64,000 nt of DNA from Clostridia bacterium (GCA_017504305.1 JAFVRJ010000025.1:31619-95618), one strand, 5' to 3'. Positions 55,167 through 63,749 are shown, counted from the stretch's first letter. Made by a program: numbers and translations. The notes: generated by a model from the sequence alone, not told the origin.

Positions 55167-55759
55167 TGAACACTTACTCATACGCTATTGGCAAAAAAAT
55201 ATACGTTAATCTTACCAATCGTTGTTCTAACGCTTGCGACTTTTGCGTGCGCGTTAACGATAGTTATTCCGACTATAGTCTATGGCTTGATAAAGAGCCA
55301 ACCGCAGAGGAAGTAATCAATTCCTTCAGCGCTCTCGATTTAGAATCGGCGGAAGAAGTGGTATTTTGCGGATATGGCGAGCCGATTTATAAGATTGACG
55401 AGATTATTGCAATAAGCGAGTATCTCCACAAAAAGGGCAAAAAGACTCGTTTGAACACCAATGGACAGGGCGAATTAATTATAGGTACTGACGTTAGCAA
55501 AAGATTAAGTGGCGTTATCGATACCGTATCGATATCCTTAAACGCCGCAAGTGCGAAAGCATATCAAGATATATGCCACTCCGAGTTTGGTGAAAAGGCT
55601 TTTTACTCGCTACTTGAGTTTGCTAAAAACTGCAAAAATTACGTTCCGCGCGTTATACTTTCGATAGTGGACGTTGTTGGTGCAGAGGAAATCAAAAAGG
55701 CACAAGAAATTGCCGACGAGCTTGGCATCGAGCTCCGCGTAAGAGCATATATAGCATAA
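55166..55759 (+). CDS. TatD-linked radical SAM protein
   Basis: A 197-residue radical SAM protein with the cluster motif NRCSNACDFC (CX3CX2C) and the glycine-rich GYGEP motif. It matches the small radical SAM family known to be encoded beside tatD in Clostridia (TatD-family-associated group); the linkage is conserved but no substrate is known. It is shorter than most radical SAM enzymes, so the barrel may be partial, and no extra iron-sulfur cluster is visible. The start overlaps the tatD stop. Confidence 0.88.
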   Translation: MNTYSYAIGKKIYVNLTNRCSNACDFCVRVNDSYSDYSLWLDKEPTAEEVINSFSALDLESAEEVVFCGYGEPIYKIDEIIAISEYLHKKGKKTRLNTNGQGELIIGTDVSKRLSGVIDTVSISLNAASAKAYQDICHSEFGEKAFYSLLEFAKNCKNYVPRVILSIVDVVGAEEIKKAQEIADELGIELRVRAYIA

Positions 55760-55762
55760 ATC

Positions 55763-55793
55763 AATAACCGCACCAAGCGGTACGGTTATTTTA
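55763..55793 (+). terminator. Terminator of the metG operon
   Basis: AATAACCG (55763-55770) pairs with CGGTTATT (55783-55790), followed by TTTAT. Confidence 0.7.
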
Positions 55794-55880
55794 TCGGGTG
55801 TACTTTGGATTATTTATCTTTAGTACACGTAAAGTATAAAAACAAACGTGGCGATTATACGCATCGGCTAAAGGGAAAAA

Positions 55881-56708
55881 ATGGAAATCAAAGAAATCCT
55901 TAAAAAACACGGCTTTGTCTTTAAGAAAAACCTCGGTCAAAACTTTTTGACTGAAGGCTCTCTTTTGCGTGCGATAGTTAAGGATGCAGGAGTAACGGAA
56001 GATGACACCGTTATCGAAATCGGTACCGGCGCAGGGACGCTCACTTCCGCTATAGCCGAAAAGGCGAAAAAGGTTTATACCTTTGACGTAGATACCGCTT
56101 TGGAGCCTGTGCTAAAGGAAACGATAGGACACCTTAATAACGTTACCTTGAACTTTTTGGACGTACTTAAATGCAAAGATATCGATTTGACCAAAATAAT
56201 AGGCGAGGAGCCCTTTAAGGTCGTTGCAAACATACCTTATTACGTCACCACTCCTCTTATTATGAGGTTTTTGGAAAGCTCGTTACCCGTCAAATCGCTT
56301 ACCGTAATGGTACAAAAAGAGGTTGCGGATAGATTGATTGCCGAGCCGGATACCGAGGATTACGGCGCGATAACTTTGGCAGTAGAGATGCGCGGTAACG
56401 CACGCATCACTCGTACTGTATCAAGACAATTGTTCCATCCCGCACCAAAGGTTGACTCTGCCGTAGTACATATTGATATCGTTGACGATAAGATTAAGGT
56501 TAAAAACAAAGAGTTTTTGGCAAAGCTAATTCGAGCAGGGTTCCAAATGAGACGTAAAACACTTGTCAATAACATCGGAGCGACACTTAACATAAGTAAG
56601 GAAGTAGCTAAACAAACGCTTGTATCGCTTGGTTACAACGAGTCGGTAAGAGGCGAAGCGTTGAGTATAGACGATTATGCAAAGATAGCGGACGCCCTAT
56701 ATAATTAA
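55881..56708 (+). CDS. rsmA: 16S rRNA dimethyladenosine transferase (RsmA/KsgA)
   Basis: RsmA dimethylates A1518 and A1519 of 16S rRNA during 30S maturation. The 275-residue protein has KKNLGQNFL, the SAM loop EIGTGAGTLT, and the catalytic NIPYYVTTPLIM, followed by the C-terminal helical domain (HPAPKVDSAVV). Length is normal. AAGGG precedes the ATG. In Bacillus it follows the metS-tatD genes, with the RNase M5 gene rnmV between; rnmV is missing here. The terminator after it doubles as the leader of the next gene. Confidence 0.96.
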   Translation: MEIKEILKKHGFVFKKNLGQNFLTEGSLLRAIVKDAGVTEDDTVIEIGTGAGTLTSAIAEKAKKVYTFDVDTALEPVLKETIGHLNNVTLNFLDVLKCKDIDLTKIIGEEPFKVVANIPYYVTTPLIMRFLESSLPVKSLTVMVQKEVADRLIAEPDTEDYGAITLAVEMRGNARITRTVSRQLFHPAPKVDSAVVHIDIVDDKIKVKNKEFLAKLIRAGFQMRRKTLVNNIGATLNISKEVAKQTLVSLGYNESVRGEALSIDDYAKIADALYN

Positions 56709-56723
56709 GTAAAGTTTTTAAGT

Positions 56724-56755
56724 TCTCCCTCATAAGATAGTGAGGGAGATTTTTT
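56724..56755 (+). terminator. Terminator whose 3' arm holds the next gene's ribosome site
   Basis: TCTCCCTCA (56724-56732), 8-nt loop, TGAGGGAGA (56741-56749) and TTTTTT (56750-56755) form an ideal intrinsic terminator for rsmA. The ATG of the next gene is the very next base, and its Shine-Dalgarno GAGGGAG (56742-56748) lies in the stem. Confidence 0.85.
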
Positions 56756-57610
56756 ATGTTGATTAAAAAGACTATAGTATTGAGTAACGGTATTGACGTT
56801 GTAGGGCACGCAACGGTAATACGCATTGGTAATGCAAGTGGCATCAAAATAACGATGGACACTGCTAACAAAGGTATGTTTTATATTGGTTTGAAGATAG
56901 GCAACAAGCCCCAACAAAACCTTGTTATCGAAGGCAAAAAAGAGTATGAGTTAAGCGTAAATCCCGAGCACGGGGACGCTTTGGGGATTGTGATTTTGAA
57001 CGAAAAAGGCGAGGTCATAGCGACAGGAGGACGCAAAGAGTCTGTAAATCGTACAACTATATTGCCACGTAAAGCCGAGCCGGTTGAAGAAGTAGTTATA
57101 GAAGATGATAATAGTGTAATTTTGAAAAATGAGGATACTAAACCTGCAATAGAGGTTTCCGAAACAATAGAAAGCGAGGAATACGTTGCAGAAGATAAGA
57201 TGGATGAGGAACCTCGTGAAGAAGCCGTTTGCACCCCCGAAAACAACTTTGGCGACTGCCTAAAAGCATTTAGTTATAATCGTGGCGAGCATTTTTATCA
57301 AAGCATTAGGGCAAGGCTTGAAGAGATTATGACAATAAACCCGAGGGAGGAAAAACTCGAAGCATTGATACCTGATAGCAAGTGGGTAAAGGTATACTAC
57401 GATAAGGGTGAGTATTACGTAGTAGGCGTTTTGTCTGAAGATGGCGTGGTGAAGTTTTTAGCTTACGGCGTGCCCGGGTTTAAAGGGGTTAAACCACCTA
57501 AAGAGGCGGAGGAGCTATGTGACTTCGTTACCCTTTCCAACGGCATAGGCGAAGGGTATTGGCTCATGTTCCAAAACGCTCAAAATGGAGAGATAGTAAA
57601 GAGTATTTAG
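56756..57610 (+). CDS. Protein of unknown function with a conserved Clostridia-type C-terminal domain
   Basis: A 284-residue soluble protein in three parts. Residues 1-100 look like a beta-rich domain (LSNGIDVVGHATVIRIG, NPEHGDALGIVIL). Residues 105-165 are an acidic, disordered linker full of Glu, Asp and Val. The C-terminal part (SIRARLEEIM, LIPDSKWVKVYYDKGEYYVVG, FLAYGVPG, GEGYWLMFQNAQNGE) matches a domain I know from many Clostridia proteins, but which has no assigned function. The ribosome site sits in the rsmA terminator stem. No catalytic motif is seen. Confidence is high for a gene, low for any role. Confidence 0.82.
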   Translation: MLIKKTIVLSNGIDVVGHATVIRIGNASGIKITMDTANKGMFYIGLKIGNKPQQNLVIEGKKEYELSVNPEHGDALGIVILNEKGEVIATGGRKESVNRTTILPRKAEPVEEVVIEDDNSVILKNEDTKPAIEVSETIESEEYVAEDKMDEEPREEAVCTPENNFGDCLKAFSYNRGEHFYQSIRARLEEIMTINPREEKLEALIPDSKWVKVYYDKGEYYVVGVLSEDGVVKFLAYGVPGFKGVKPPKEAEELCDFVTLSNGIGEGYWLMFQNAQNGEIVKSI

Positions 57611-57697
57611 ATGGAACAGCGATAAAGAATAGTTAAAATTTTAAAATAACCATTTATAAAGTAGTGGGTTTATAGTATAATGTCCGTGAGGTGTATT

Positions 57698-58816
57698 ATG
57701 AATAATAGTGATTACGGCATTAAAAAGAATTTTGGTTTTGGCCTTATGCGCCTACCCACCACAAAGTTTAAGACCATCGACTACAAGCAGATTAACGATA
57801 TGGTCGATTACTTTATGGCTAATGGATTCAACTATTTTGATACTGCGCACGGTTATATGACCTTGCGTAGCGAAAAGGCGGTACGTAAGTGCATAAGCTC
57901 GAGATATAAGAGGGAAGATTTTATATTAACCAATAAATTGTCTGATGGTTTCTTCTTCAAGCAAGAGGACATACGCCCGCTATTCAAACGCCAACTTAAA
58001 GCTTGCGGAGTTGAGTACTTCGATTTCTACTTGATGCATGCTCAAGACCGCAACAACTTTAAAAAGTACAAAAAGTGCCGTGCATACGAAACCGCCCTCG
58101 AGCTATTGGCTGAAGGTAAAATAAAACACCTTGGAATTTCCTTCCACGACAAAGCGGAAATTTTAGATCAAATATTGACAGAGTATCCCGAAGTCGAGGT
58201 AGTACAAATACAATTTAACTACCTTGACTATGAAGATGCTTCGGTCGAGGCGCGCAAGTGTTACGAAGTATGCTGTAAGCACGGTAAGCCGGTTATAGTT
58301 ATGGAGCCGGTTAAGGGCGGTGCTCTCATTAAGCTTCCCGAAGAAGGACAAAAGGTTTTTGACGAGCTTAATAACGGTTCTAACGCAAGCTATGCTATAC
58401 GTTTTGCAGCAAGCTTTGATAACGTATTCATGGTTATAAGCGGTATGGGCAACATGGACATGATGCGCGATAACGTAAGCTTTATGAAGGAGTTTAAAAA
58501 GCTTGAAGATAGCGAATACGATGCGATAAATAAGGTCAGATCAGCTTTTGGCAAACTCAACCTTATACCTTGTACGGGATGCCGTTATTGCACGGATGGT
58601 TGCCCAAAGAAGATAGCAATACCGGATTTGTTCGCTTGCTTAAACGATAAGAAAAACTTTAAAAACTGGAACGCCGATTACTATTATGGCATACATACCA
58701 AAAACGGCGGAAAAGCTTCTGATTGTATCAACTGTGGTAAGTGCGAGCATAGCTGTCCGCAACACCTTGAAATAAGACAACTTCTTAAAGAAGTTGCCAA
58801 GGAATTTGGTAAATAA
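57698..58816 (+). CDS. Aldo/keto reductase fused to a two-cluster [4Fe-4S] ferredoxin domain
   Basis: A 372-residue protein. Residues 1-280 are an aldo/keto reductase barrel, with DTAHGY (catalytic Tyr), the Lys in TNKLSD and a His in LMHAQD. From about 285 a ferredoxin-like domain has CTGCRYCTDGCP and CINCGKCEHSCP, two [4Fe-4S] sites. This fusion is common in anaerobic Firmicutes and its substrate is not known. I chose the ATG at 57698, behind GAGGTG. The ATG at 57680 overlaps the TATAAT box at 57676-57681 and is unlikely to be used. It is transcribed alone. Confidence 0.92.
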   Translation: MNNSDYGIKKNFGFGLMRLPTTKFKTIDYKQINDMVDYFMANGFNYFDTAHGYMTLRSEKAVRKCISSRYKREDFILTNKLSDGFFFKQEDIRPLFKRQLKACGVEYFDFYLMHAQDRNNFKKYKKCRAYETALELLAEGKIKHLGISFHDKAEILDQILTEYPEVEVVQIQFNYLDYEDASVEARKCYEVCCKHGKPVIVMEPVKGGALIKLPEEGQKVFDELNNGSNASYAIRFAASFDNVFMVISGMGNMDMMRDNVSFMKEFKKLEDSEYDAINKVRSAFGKLNLIPCTGCRYCTDGCPKKIAIPDLFACLNDKKNFKNWNADYYYGIHTKNGGKASDCINCGKCEHSCPQHLEIRQLLKEVAKEFGK

Positions 58817-58834
58817 ATTATAGCGCTTAATTCC

Positions 58835-58862
58835 TTGCTTTTTTAATTTAAATATGTATAAT
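58835..58862 (+). promoter_or_regulatory. Promoter of the SSS symporter gene
   Basis: TTGCTT (58835-58840), 16 nt, TATAAT (58857-58862). Confidence 0.6.
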
Positions 58863-58892
58863 TGATACTATAACTTACTTAAGAGGTATTTT

Positions 58893-60431
58893 ATGGTATC
58901 ATTTTTATTGTCGGCAAACGGAGGTGGATGGAGTGCTTACCTTATACTCGCTCTCTATATTGTCGCGATGGTTGCAGTTAGCATTATTACTTCGAAGAAA
59001 GCATCCTCTCTTGACGGATTTTTGCTCGGTAACCGTGGTATCGGTGGTTGGATGAGCGCATTTGGTTATGGCACCACTTATTTTAGTGCGGTAGTATTTA
59101 TCGGCTATGCAGGTACCTTTGGTATGTCGCTCGGTTTGGGCGCTATTTGGATAGGTCTTGCCAACGCTATAATTGGTTCATTGCTCGCTTGGTTGGTGCT
59201 TGCAAAACGTACGAGAGATATGACTCAAGCGCTCGATGCAAAGACCATGCCCGAGTTCTTTGAAAAACGTTACGATAGCAAATACCTTAAACTTTACTCT
59301 GCAATAGTTATATCAATTTTCTTGATTCCTTACTCCACTTCCGTTTATCAAGGTATCGGCTATATTTGCGAAGCCGTCCTTGGTGTTCCCTTCGTTTGGT
59401 GCGTTGTTATCATGGCAGTTTTGGTAGGGGCTTACCTCTTTGTAGGCGGATTCTTTGCTAACGCAGTTAGCAACTTTATCCAAGGTATCATAATGATTAT
59501 TGGCGTAATTATTATGATTACGCTTATGTTAATGGCTCCGCAAGTTAACGGCATCGAAGGACTCAAAAAGCTTACGGAAGCAGGTTATGGTTTATTCCCG
59601 TCAGCCAACGCTAACGGAGGCTTCTGGTTTGATGCACCCGGCGTTCAACTCATATTCAATATTTTACTTACTTCCGTTGGTATTTGGGCTGTACCTCAAT
59701 CGGTACAAAAGTTCTATGCAATCAAAAATGATAGAGCAGTTACGCAAGGTACCGTTATTTCCACCATTTTTGCACTCATCGTAGGCGGTGGCGCATACTT
59801 CAACGGCACTTTTGCTCGTTTGTTCTACCCTGAAATGCCCGCAGAAGGTACGGCAAACATCATACCTAATATTTTATTAAACAACCAGTTGATGAATTAC
59901 GCGGTTCTTGGTATCATTTGCGTATTGGTATTGTCTGCAAGTATGTCCACGCTTTCTTCTCTTGCCCTCGTTAGCGCTTCTACCATTAGCGTTGATATTT
60001 ATAAGGGTTACGCAAAGAAAGACGTTGAAGAGAAAAAGCTACGCATTATGGTAAGAATTTTGTGCTTCTTCTTCGTAATTCTTTCAGCGGTATTGGCCAT
60101 CCTTGAAGTCGATGCAATAGTCACGCTCATGAGCCTATCTTGGGGCACTCTTTCAGGGTGTTTTATTGGGCCGTACGTATACGGATTGTATTGGAAAAAG
60201 AGCAACAAATACGGCGCATACGCATCTATTACCGCTTGTTTATTGCTTACCGTAATTTTGATTTTCGTATTCGGCTCCATTACCGGCGGTACTACTTTTG
60301 GTAGTTTGATTTCACTTGGTATCAAAAAATCCCCGATGATTGGCGTATTCTGTATGGCTCAATCGCTCATTATAACTCCGATTGCTTGCGTCGTCGGTGA
60401 AATGATAGAAAATAAAATGGGCAAAAAATAA
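58893..60431 (+). CDS. Sodium:solute symporter (SSS family)
   Basis: A 512-residue membrane protein with about 13 hydrophobic segments, of normal length for the SSS family. Early sequence LDGFLLGNRGIGGWMSAFGYGTTYFSA and the later SASMSTLSSLALVSASTISVDIYKGY (the sodium-site region, given as position about 350-375) are typical. SSS members carry sugars, myo-inositol, amino acids, sialic acid or pantothenate; the sequence does not decide which. Nearby genes give no firm hint. AAGAGG precedes the ATG, and a strong terminator follows. Confidence 0.9.
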   Translation: MVSFLLSANGGGWSAYLILALYIVAMVAVSIITSKKASSLDGFLLGNRGIGGWMSAFGYGTTYFSAVVFIGYAGTFGMSLGLGAIWIGLANAIIGSLLAWLVLAKRTRDMTQALDAKTMPEFFEKRYDSKYLKLYSAIVISIFLIPYSTSVYQGIGYICEAVLGVPFVWCVVIMAVLVGAYLFVGGFFANAVSNFIQGIIMIIGVIIMITLMLMAPQVNGIEGLKKLTEAGYGLFPSANANGGFWFDAPGVQLIFNILLTSVGIWAVPQSVQKFYAIKNDRAVTQGTVISTIFALIVGGGAYFNGTFARLFYPEMPAEGTANIIPNILLNNQLMNYAVLGIICVLVLSASMSTLSSLALVSASTISVDIYKGYAKKDVEEKKLRIMVRILCFFFVILSAVLAILEVDAIVTLMSLSWGTLSGCFIGPYVYGLYWKKSNKYGAYASITACLLLTVILIFVFGSITGGTTFGSLISLGIKKSPMIGVFCMAQSLIITPIACVVGEMIENKMGKK

Positions 60432-60452
60432 ACCGTTTAATATTTGAAAGTT

Positions 60453-60483
60453 AATGGGGGATGCACCGCATCCCCCATTTTTT
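60453..60483 (+). terminator. Terminator of the SSS symporter gene
   Basis: AATGGGGGATGC (60453-60464), ACC loop, GCATCCCCCATT (60468-60479), then T residues. Confidence 0.93.
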
Positions 60484-60503
60484 ATAAGGATTTTAGTCTT
60501 ATT

Positions 60504-61208
60504 TTATTTGTCGCCGATAACCATATAATCGTAGGGGCTAACGGTTTGACCGTCAAGGCTTACGGTAAAGTGAACGTGTGCGCCGTCTGACATTTCTGCA
60601 GTTGCAGAGGTGGAAACGCTACCTAATTTGGTGCCGGTGTAAACTATTTGGCCTACTGTTACGGTGGGGCCTGCAAGAGAGGAGTAGGAGGTAACCAATC
60701 CGTTGCCGTGATCTACTTTAACAACGTTGCCGTGTAAAGCATTATAGCTTACGTCAATAACTGTACCATCGTATACTGAAACTACGCTTGCACCTTCCTC
60801 TGCGTTAAAATCAATGCCGTTGTGTACTTGATATTGCTTTAAGGTCGAGGACCATACCAAGGTGTCCATGGTGTAATCTTTAATTATGGTACCTGCGCTT
60901 ACAGGCAAGCCAAAAACGATAGGCTCGGGTGTTATGACGTCGGTATCGGGGAGTTCGTCGGCAGGGGGTGCAACGGTGGTATCGTCTTTATTGACGTTGT
61001 CGTCGATACCCGGTTGAGGGGTTAGGTTGTTGTTATTATTATCGGGATTTATAACTTCGTTAGGGGTAGCGTCTGAACCCTTACTGCCGACAACTACTGC
61101 AACGGTTATCATGGCACCAATTGCTAAAACGCAAACGCCCATTATCATATAATAGGAGTTCTTTTTGAAGAACGCTTTAATTTTTTGAGTATTGATTTTT
61201 GATTTCAT
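60504..61208 (-). CDS. LytM/M23 domain membrane protein, SpoIIQ-like
   Basis: A 234-residue protein with one membrane anchor (YMIMGVCVLAIGAMITVAVVV, about 20-41), an Asn/Asp/Pro-rich linker (about 48-95) and a C-terminal M23/LytM domain. The zinc ligands are present: HNGID and HVHF. The preceding QYQVHNG context, the GTVIDV and HGNGLVTSYSSL pattern and overall size match clostridial SpoIIQ, the mother-cell/forespore channel partner, in which the zinc motif is intact (it is lost in Bacillus). Other short M23 proteins are possible. It has GGAGG upstream and is alone. Confidence 0.8.
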   Translation of the reverse strand: MKSKINTQKIKAFFKKNSYYMIMGVCVLAIGAMITVAVVVGSKGSDATPNEVINPDNNNNNLTPQPGIDDNVNKDDTTVAPPADELPDTDVITPEPIVFGLPVSAGTIIKDYTMDTLVWSSTLKQYQVHNGIDFNAEEGASVVSVYDGTVIDVSYNALHGNVVKVDHGNGLVTSYSSLAGPTVTVGQIVYTGTKLGSVSTSATAEMSDGAHVHFTVSLDGQTVSPYDYMVIGDK

Positions 61209-61280
61209 TTTTACCTCCGCTTAACTGTTTATGCAACGATTATTGACGGAAAGTAAAAGTCTATACCAAAATTATTAAAT

Positions 61281-61303
61281 AAAAAAACCGACTTTTCAGC
61301 CGG
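61281..61303 (-). terminator. Terminator of the ttcA-chromate transporter operon
   Basis: Read on the minus strand, CCGGCT and AGTCGG (one G-T pair) enclose GAAA and run into seven T residues. Confidence 0.75.
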
Positions 61304-61311
61304 CCGAATAT

Positions 61312-61962
61312 CTAAAGTATGAATCCGTAGAATAGGATGCCAACGCCTGCTGATAGTATGATTAACAAGATGGGATGGAGCTTAATCTTATTAAGTACGT
61401 TCATTGTGGGGGCAAGCTTAGGGAATTTATCATTATTGACTTTAGGTTTAAAGGTAAGGAAGAAGCATATTGCAAACCACAATAGACCAAACCAGTTAAA
61501 GGTAGCTTCGTCGCTATTGACTTTGGTTACCACTGTTGCGTAGATTACGGAAAGAAATGCAGCAACAATAAGAGCAGTAACGGTTGGACGGATCATCCTA
61601 AAAGCATTTTGAACGTGTCGGTTAGATAGCATCTTCTTTGAAAGGAAGAAGATTGCAAGCATAATGACGAGGCTTGGTAGAAGCAATCCTGAAACCGTGC
61701 AGATAATACCAACGGCTTGGCCGAGGGCGGGGGGATTTATACCACCATTGGCACCTACGGTAAGTCCGATAAATGTTCCGACGTTGACGGCAAAAGGACC
61801 GGGAGTGGATTCCGCGATAGCGATAAAGTCGATCAGTAAGTCTTCCGTTATCCAACCTTTACCTATTGCGGTATCGGAGATAAGAGGGATCATGGCGTAG
61901 CCACCGCCAATGGTAAAAAGTCCGATTTTTAAGAAGGACAGAAATAAATCTAAATAAACCAT
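61312..61962 (-). CDS. Half-size chromate transporter (CHR family), second gene
   Basis: A 216-residue membrane protein with about six hydrophobic segments and the CHR motif GLFTIGGGYAMIPLI near residue 12 and ESTPGPFAVNVGTFIG near 50. Short-chain CHR proteins come in pairs and work as heterodimers; the long ChrA is a fusion of two. They export chromate in some bacteria, but many have other or unknown anion substrates. Its start overlaps the stop of the first half by one base. Confidence 0.92.
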   Translation of the reverse strand: MVYLDLFLSFLKIGLFTIGGGYAMIPLISDTAIGKGWITEDLLIDFIAIAESTPGPFAVNVGTFIGLTVGANGGINPPALGQAVGIICTVSGLLLPSLVIMLAIFFLSKKMLSNRHVQNAFRMIRPTVTALIVAAFLSVIYATVVTKVNSDEATFNWFGLLWFAICFFLTFKPKVNNDKFPKLAPTMNVLNKIKLHPILLIILSAGVGILFYGFIL

Positions 61963-62621
61963 TATTCTCCCTCCTTATTTTCCGTTTCGGTGAAAGGTGC
62001 GTCCTCGTTTGCGCTATTATCCGGTTGCGACGCCTCTTTTTTAGGCTTCTTCATCGTAGCAATGCCCCAAATGATACCAAATAGCGCGGCTCCAAGTATT
62101 ATAAATACCATATCGAGCTTGATGATTTCAAAGGTAGAAAGCACTGCAAGTACCAGCGCGACGCCCATAACGCAATAGCAAACGATGCTTTTCTCGTTAT
62201 TCTTACTGAGCTTTATGGCGGCGTTAAGTATTAAGGCTGCAACGGCGGAACGTATGCCGAGGAAAGCCCATTTAACGTATTTATTGTTGCCAAACTCCTC
62301 GATTGCGAGGGATATGAGCGAAATTATAATAATCGAAGGAAGCATTACTGCAATACTTGCTACAAAAGCGCCGAGTACGCCGGCTACTTTCGCGCCAACG
62401 TACGTTGCAGTATTAAGAGCAATAACGCCTGGAGTGGATTCTGCTATAGCAATAACGTCAAGCATCTCTTCATCATCGATCCACTTCTTTTTTTCCACCA
62501 TTTCCTTATGGATGAGGCCAACCATAGCGTAACCTCCTCCAAAAGTAAACGCACCTATCCTAAAGAAGGTAAGGAAAAGATTTAACGCGCGTTTAAGTTT
62601 TTCTTTAATCGATATCTTCAT
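61962..62621 (-). CDS. Half-size chromate transporter (CHR family), first gene
   Basis: A 219-residue partner of the next gene, with the same layout: FFRIGAFTFGGGYAMVGLI near the start and ESTPGVIALNTATYVG near 55, then about six membrane segments. The C-terminal 25 residues are acidic and probably cytoplasmic. It starts 17 nt inside ttcA on the same strand, and its stop is shared with the start of the second half. Identity of the two motif regions suggests an old duplication. Confidence 0.92.
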   Translation of the reverse strand: MKISIKEKLKRALNLFLTFFRIGAFTFGGGYAMVGLIHKEMVEKKKWIDDEEMLDVIAIAESTPGVIALNTATYVGAKVAGVLGAFVASIAVMLPSIIIISLISLAIEEFGNNKYVKWAFLGIRSAVAALILNAAIKLSKNNEKSIVCYCVMGVALVLAVLSTFEIIKLDMVFIILGAALFGIIWGIATMKKPKKEASQPDNSANEDAPFTETENKEGE

Positions 62622-63375
62622 TTTCAGTGGCCTTTTTGGGGAATAGGTTATAGCGTTCGGGATGGGTTATTGCGCTGAACATCCTATCTTTTGCAAAGGG
62701 AATATCCTTGGTTATGTGTGAGCAAAGCGACTTCATATACTCCCTTTGGCTGGTGTGATCCATCGGGCAGGGGTTATGTAGTAGCGGTAAATTCAATCGA
62801 GCGGTAGCTCCCTTAATATCGCCTTCAGGGCAGTAGATTAAGGGGCGGATAAGAGTCATATTGGTCCTTGACATATACGCCGTCGGTTGGAATGTGGAAA
62901 GTCTTCCTTCATATATAAAAGAGAGAAGGAAGGTTTCGGTAACGTCGTCGGCATTGTGACCAAGCGCGAGCTTGTTGGCACCGATTTCGTTGCATTTGGT
63001 GTTTAAAGCACCTCTACGCATCTTTGAGCAAAGGGAACAGGGGTTTGTTTCCTTCCTAACGTCAAAGATGATTTCGGCGATATCGGTTTTTTCAACGTAA
63101 TAGTCTACTCCAAGTTCCTCGCAGTAGCTTTTAAGAGCTTCCGCTTCTTCAGCCGATGCGTTTTTGAAGCCCATATCAACGCGAATCGCGCTCAATTTGA
63201 ACGGGGTGGGGGAAAATCTTTTGAGCATGGCAAGCGCGGTTAACAAAACGAGGCTATCTTTGCCACCGGATAGTCCAACTGCTACGTGGTCGCCGTCCGA
63301 GAGCATATTATAATCGTTTATAGCTCTACGAACACAACCTAAAATTTTGCGCATGACCTTGCTTCTTTCATCCAT
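62605..63375 (-). CDS. ttcA: tRNA 2-thiocytidine biosynthesis protein TtcA family
   Basis: TtcA thiolates C32 of certain tRNAs with ATP and an iron-sulfur cluster. The 256-residue PP-loop ATPase has the SGGKDS motif (LSGGKDSLVLL near residue 35), CSLCSKMRRGAL with the paired cysteines, LGHNADD and a later PLIYCPEGDI. The arrangement fits TtcA rather than TilS. It is the first gene of an operon with the two CHR genes, overlapping the first by 17 nt. A functional link to chromate transport is not known. Confidence 0.9.
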   Translation of the reverse strand: MDERSKVMRKILGCVRRAINDYNMLSDGDHVAVGLSGGKDSLVLLTALAMLKRFSPTPFKLSAIRVDMGFKNASAEEAEALKSYCEELGVDYYVEKTDIAEIIFDVRKETNPCSLCSKMRRGALNTKCNEIGANKLALGHNADDVTETFLLSFIYEGRLSTFQPTAYMSRTNMTLIRPLIYCPEGDIKGATARLNLPLLHNPCPMDHTSQREYMKSLCSHITKDIPFAKDRMFSAITHPERYNLFPKKATENEDID

Positions 63376-63458
63376 ATTTTGATTATATCACTATATCGAA
63401 GATAAATGCAAACGAAGGTAGGGTATTATTAAAATAACGATATTTTTTTGATATTTGC

Positions 63459-63487
63459 TTGATAGTTTACGTATGCGGGTATATAAT
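63459..63487 (+). promoter_or_regulatory. Promoter of the DUF1858 gene
   Basis: TTGATA (63459-63464), 17 nt, TATAAT (63482-63487). Confidence 0.7.
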
Positions 63488-63521
63488 ATTAAAGAAATAA
63501 TAAATCGTTTGGAGGTAAAGC

Positions 63522-63725
63522 ATGATCACCAAAGATACCGTTATAGGCGAAGTTCTTGATAACGCAAAAAATCCCGAAGCAGTAGCAACTATTTTAGTTG
63601 AGAAGTTCGGTATGCATTGTTTACATTGCCCCTGCTCTCGCATGGAAACCATCGAGCAAGCAGCAAGCGTACACGGCTACGATGCAGATGCTCTCATTAA
63701 GGCTCTTGCAGAAGCTGATAAATAA
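63522..63725 (+). CDS. DUF1858 redox-disulfide type protein
   Basis: A 67-residue protein matching DUF1858 (hybrid-cluster-protein-associated redox disulfide domain). The consensus core, Gly-Met-x-Cys-x-x-Cys-Pro then ETIEQAASVHGYD, is visible as GMHCLHCPCSRMETIEQAAS. Here a third Cys follows (HCPCS). TTGGAGG precedes the ATG. A weak hairpin, TCGGC/GCCGA (63730-63745), stands between it and the tRNA gene. Small helical redox carrier or regulator is the likely role, but none is proven. Confidence 0.9.
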   Translation: MITKDTVIGEVLDNAKNPEAVATILVEKFGMHCLHCPCSRMETIEQAASVHGYDADALIKALAEADK

Positions 63726-63749
63726 TTAATCGGCTTTTTAGCCGAATAA

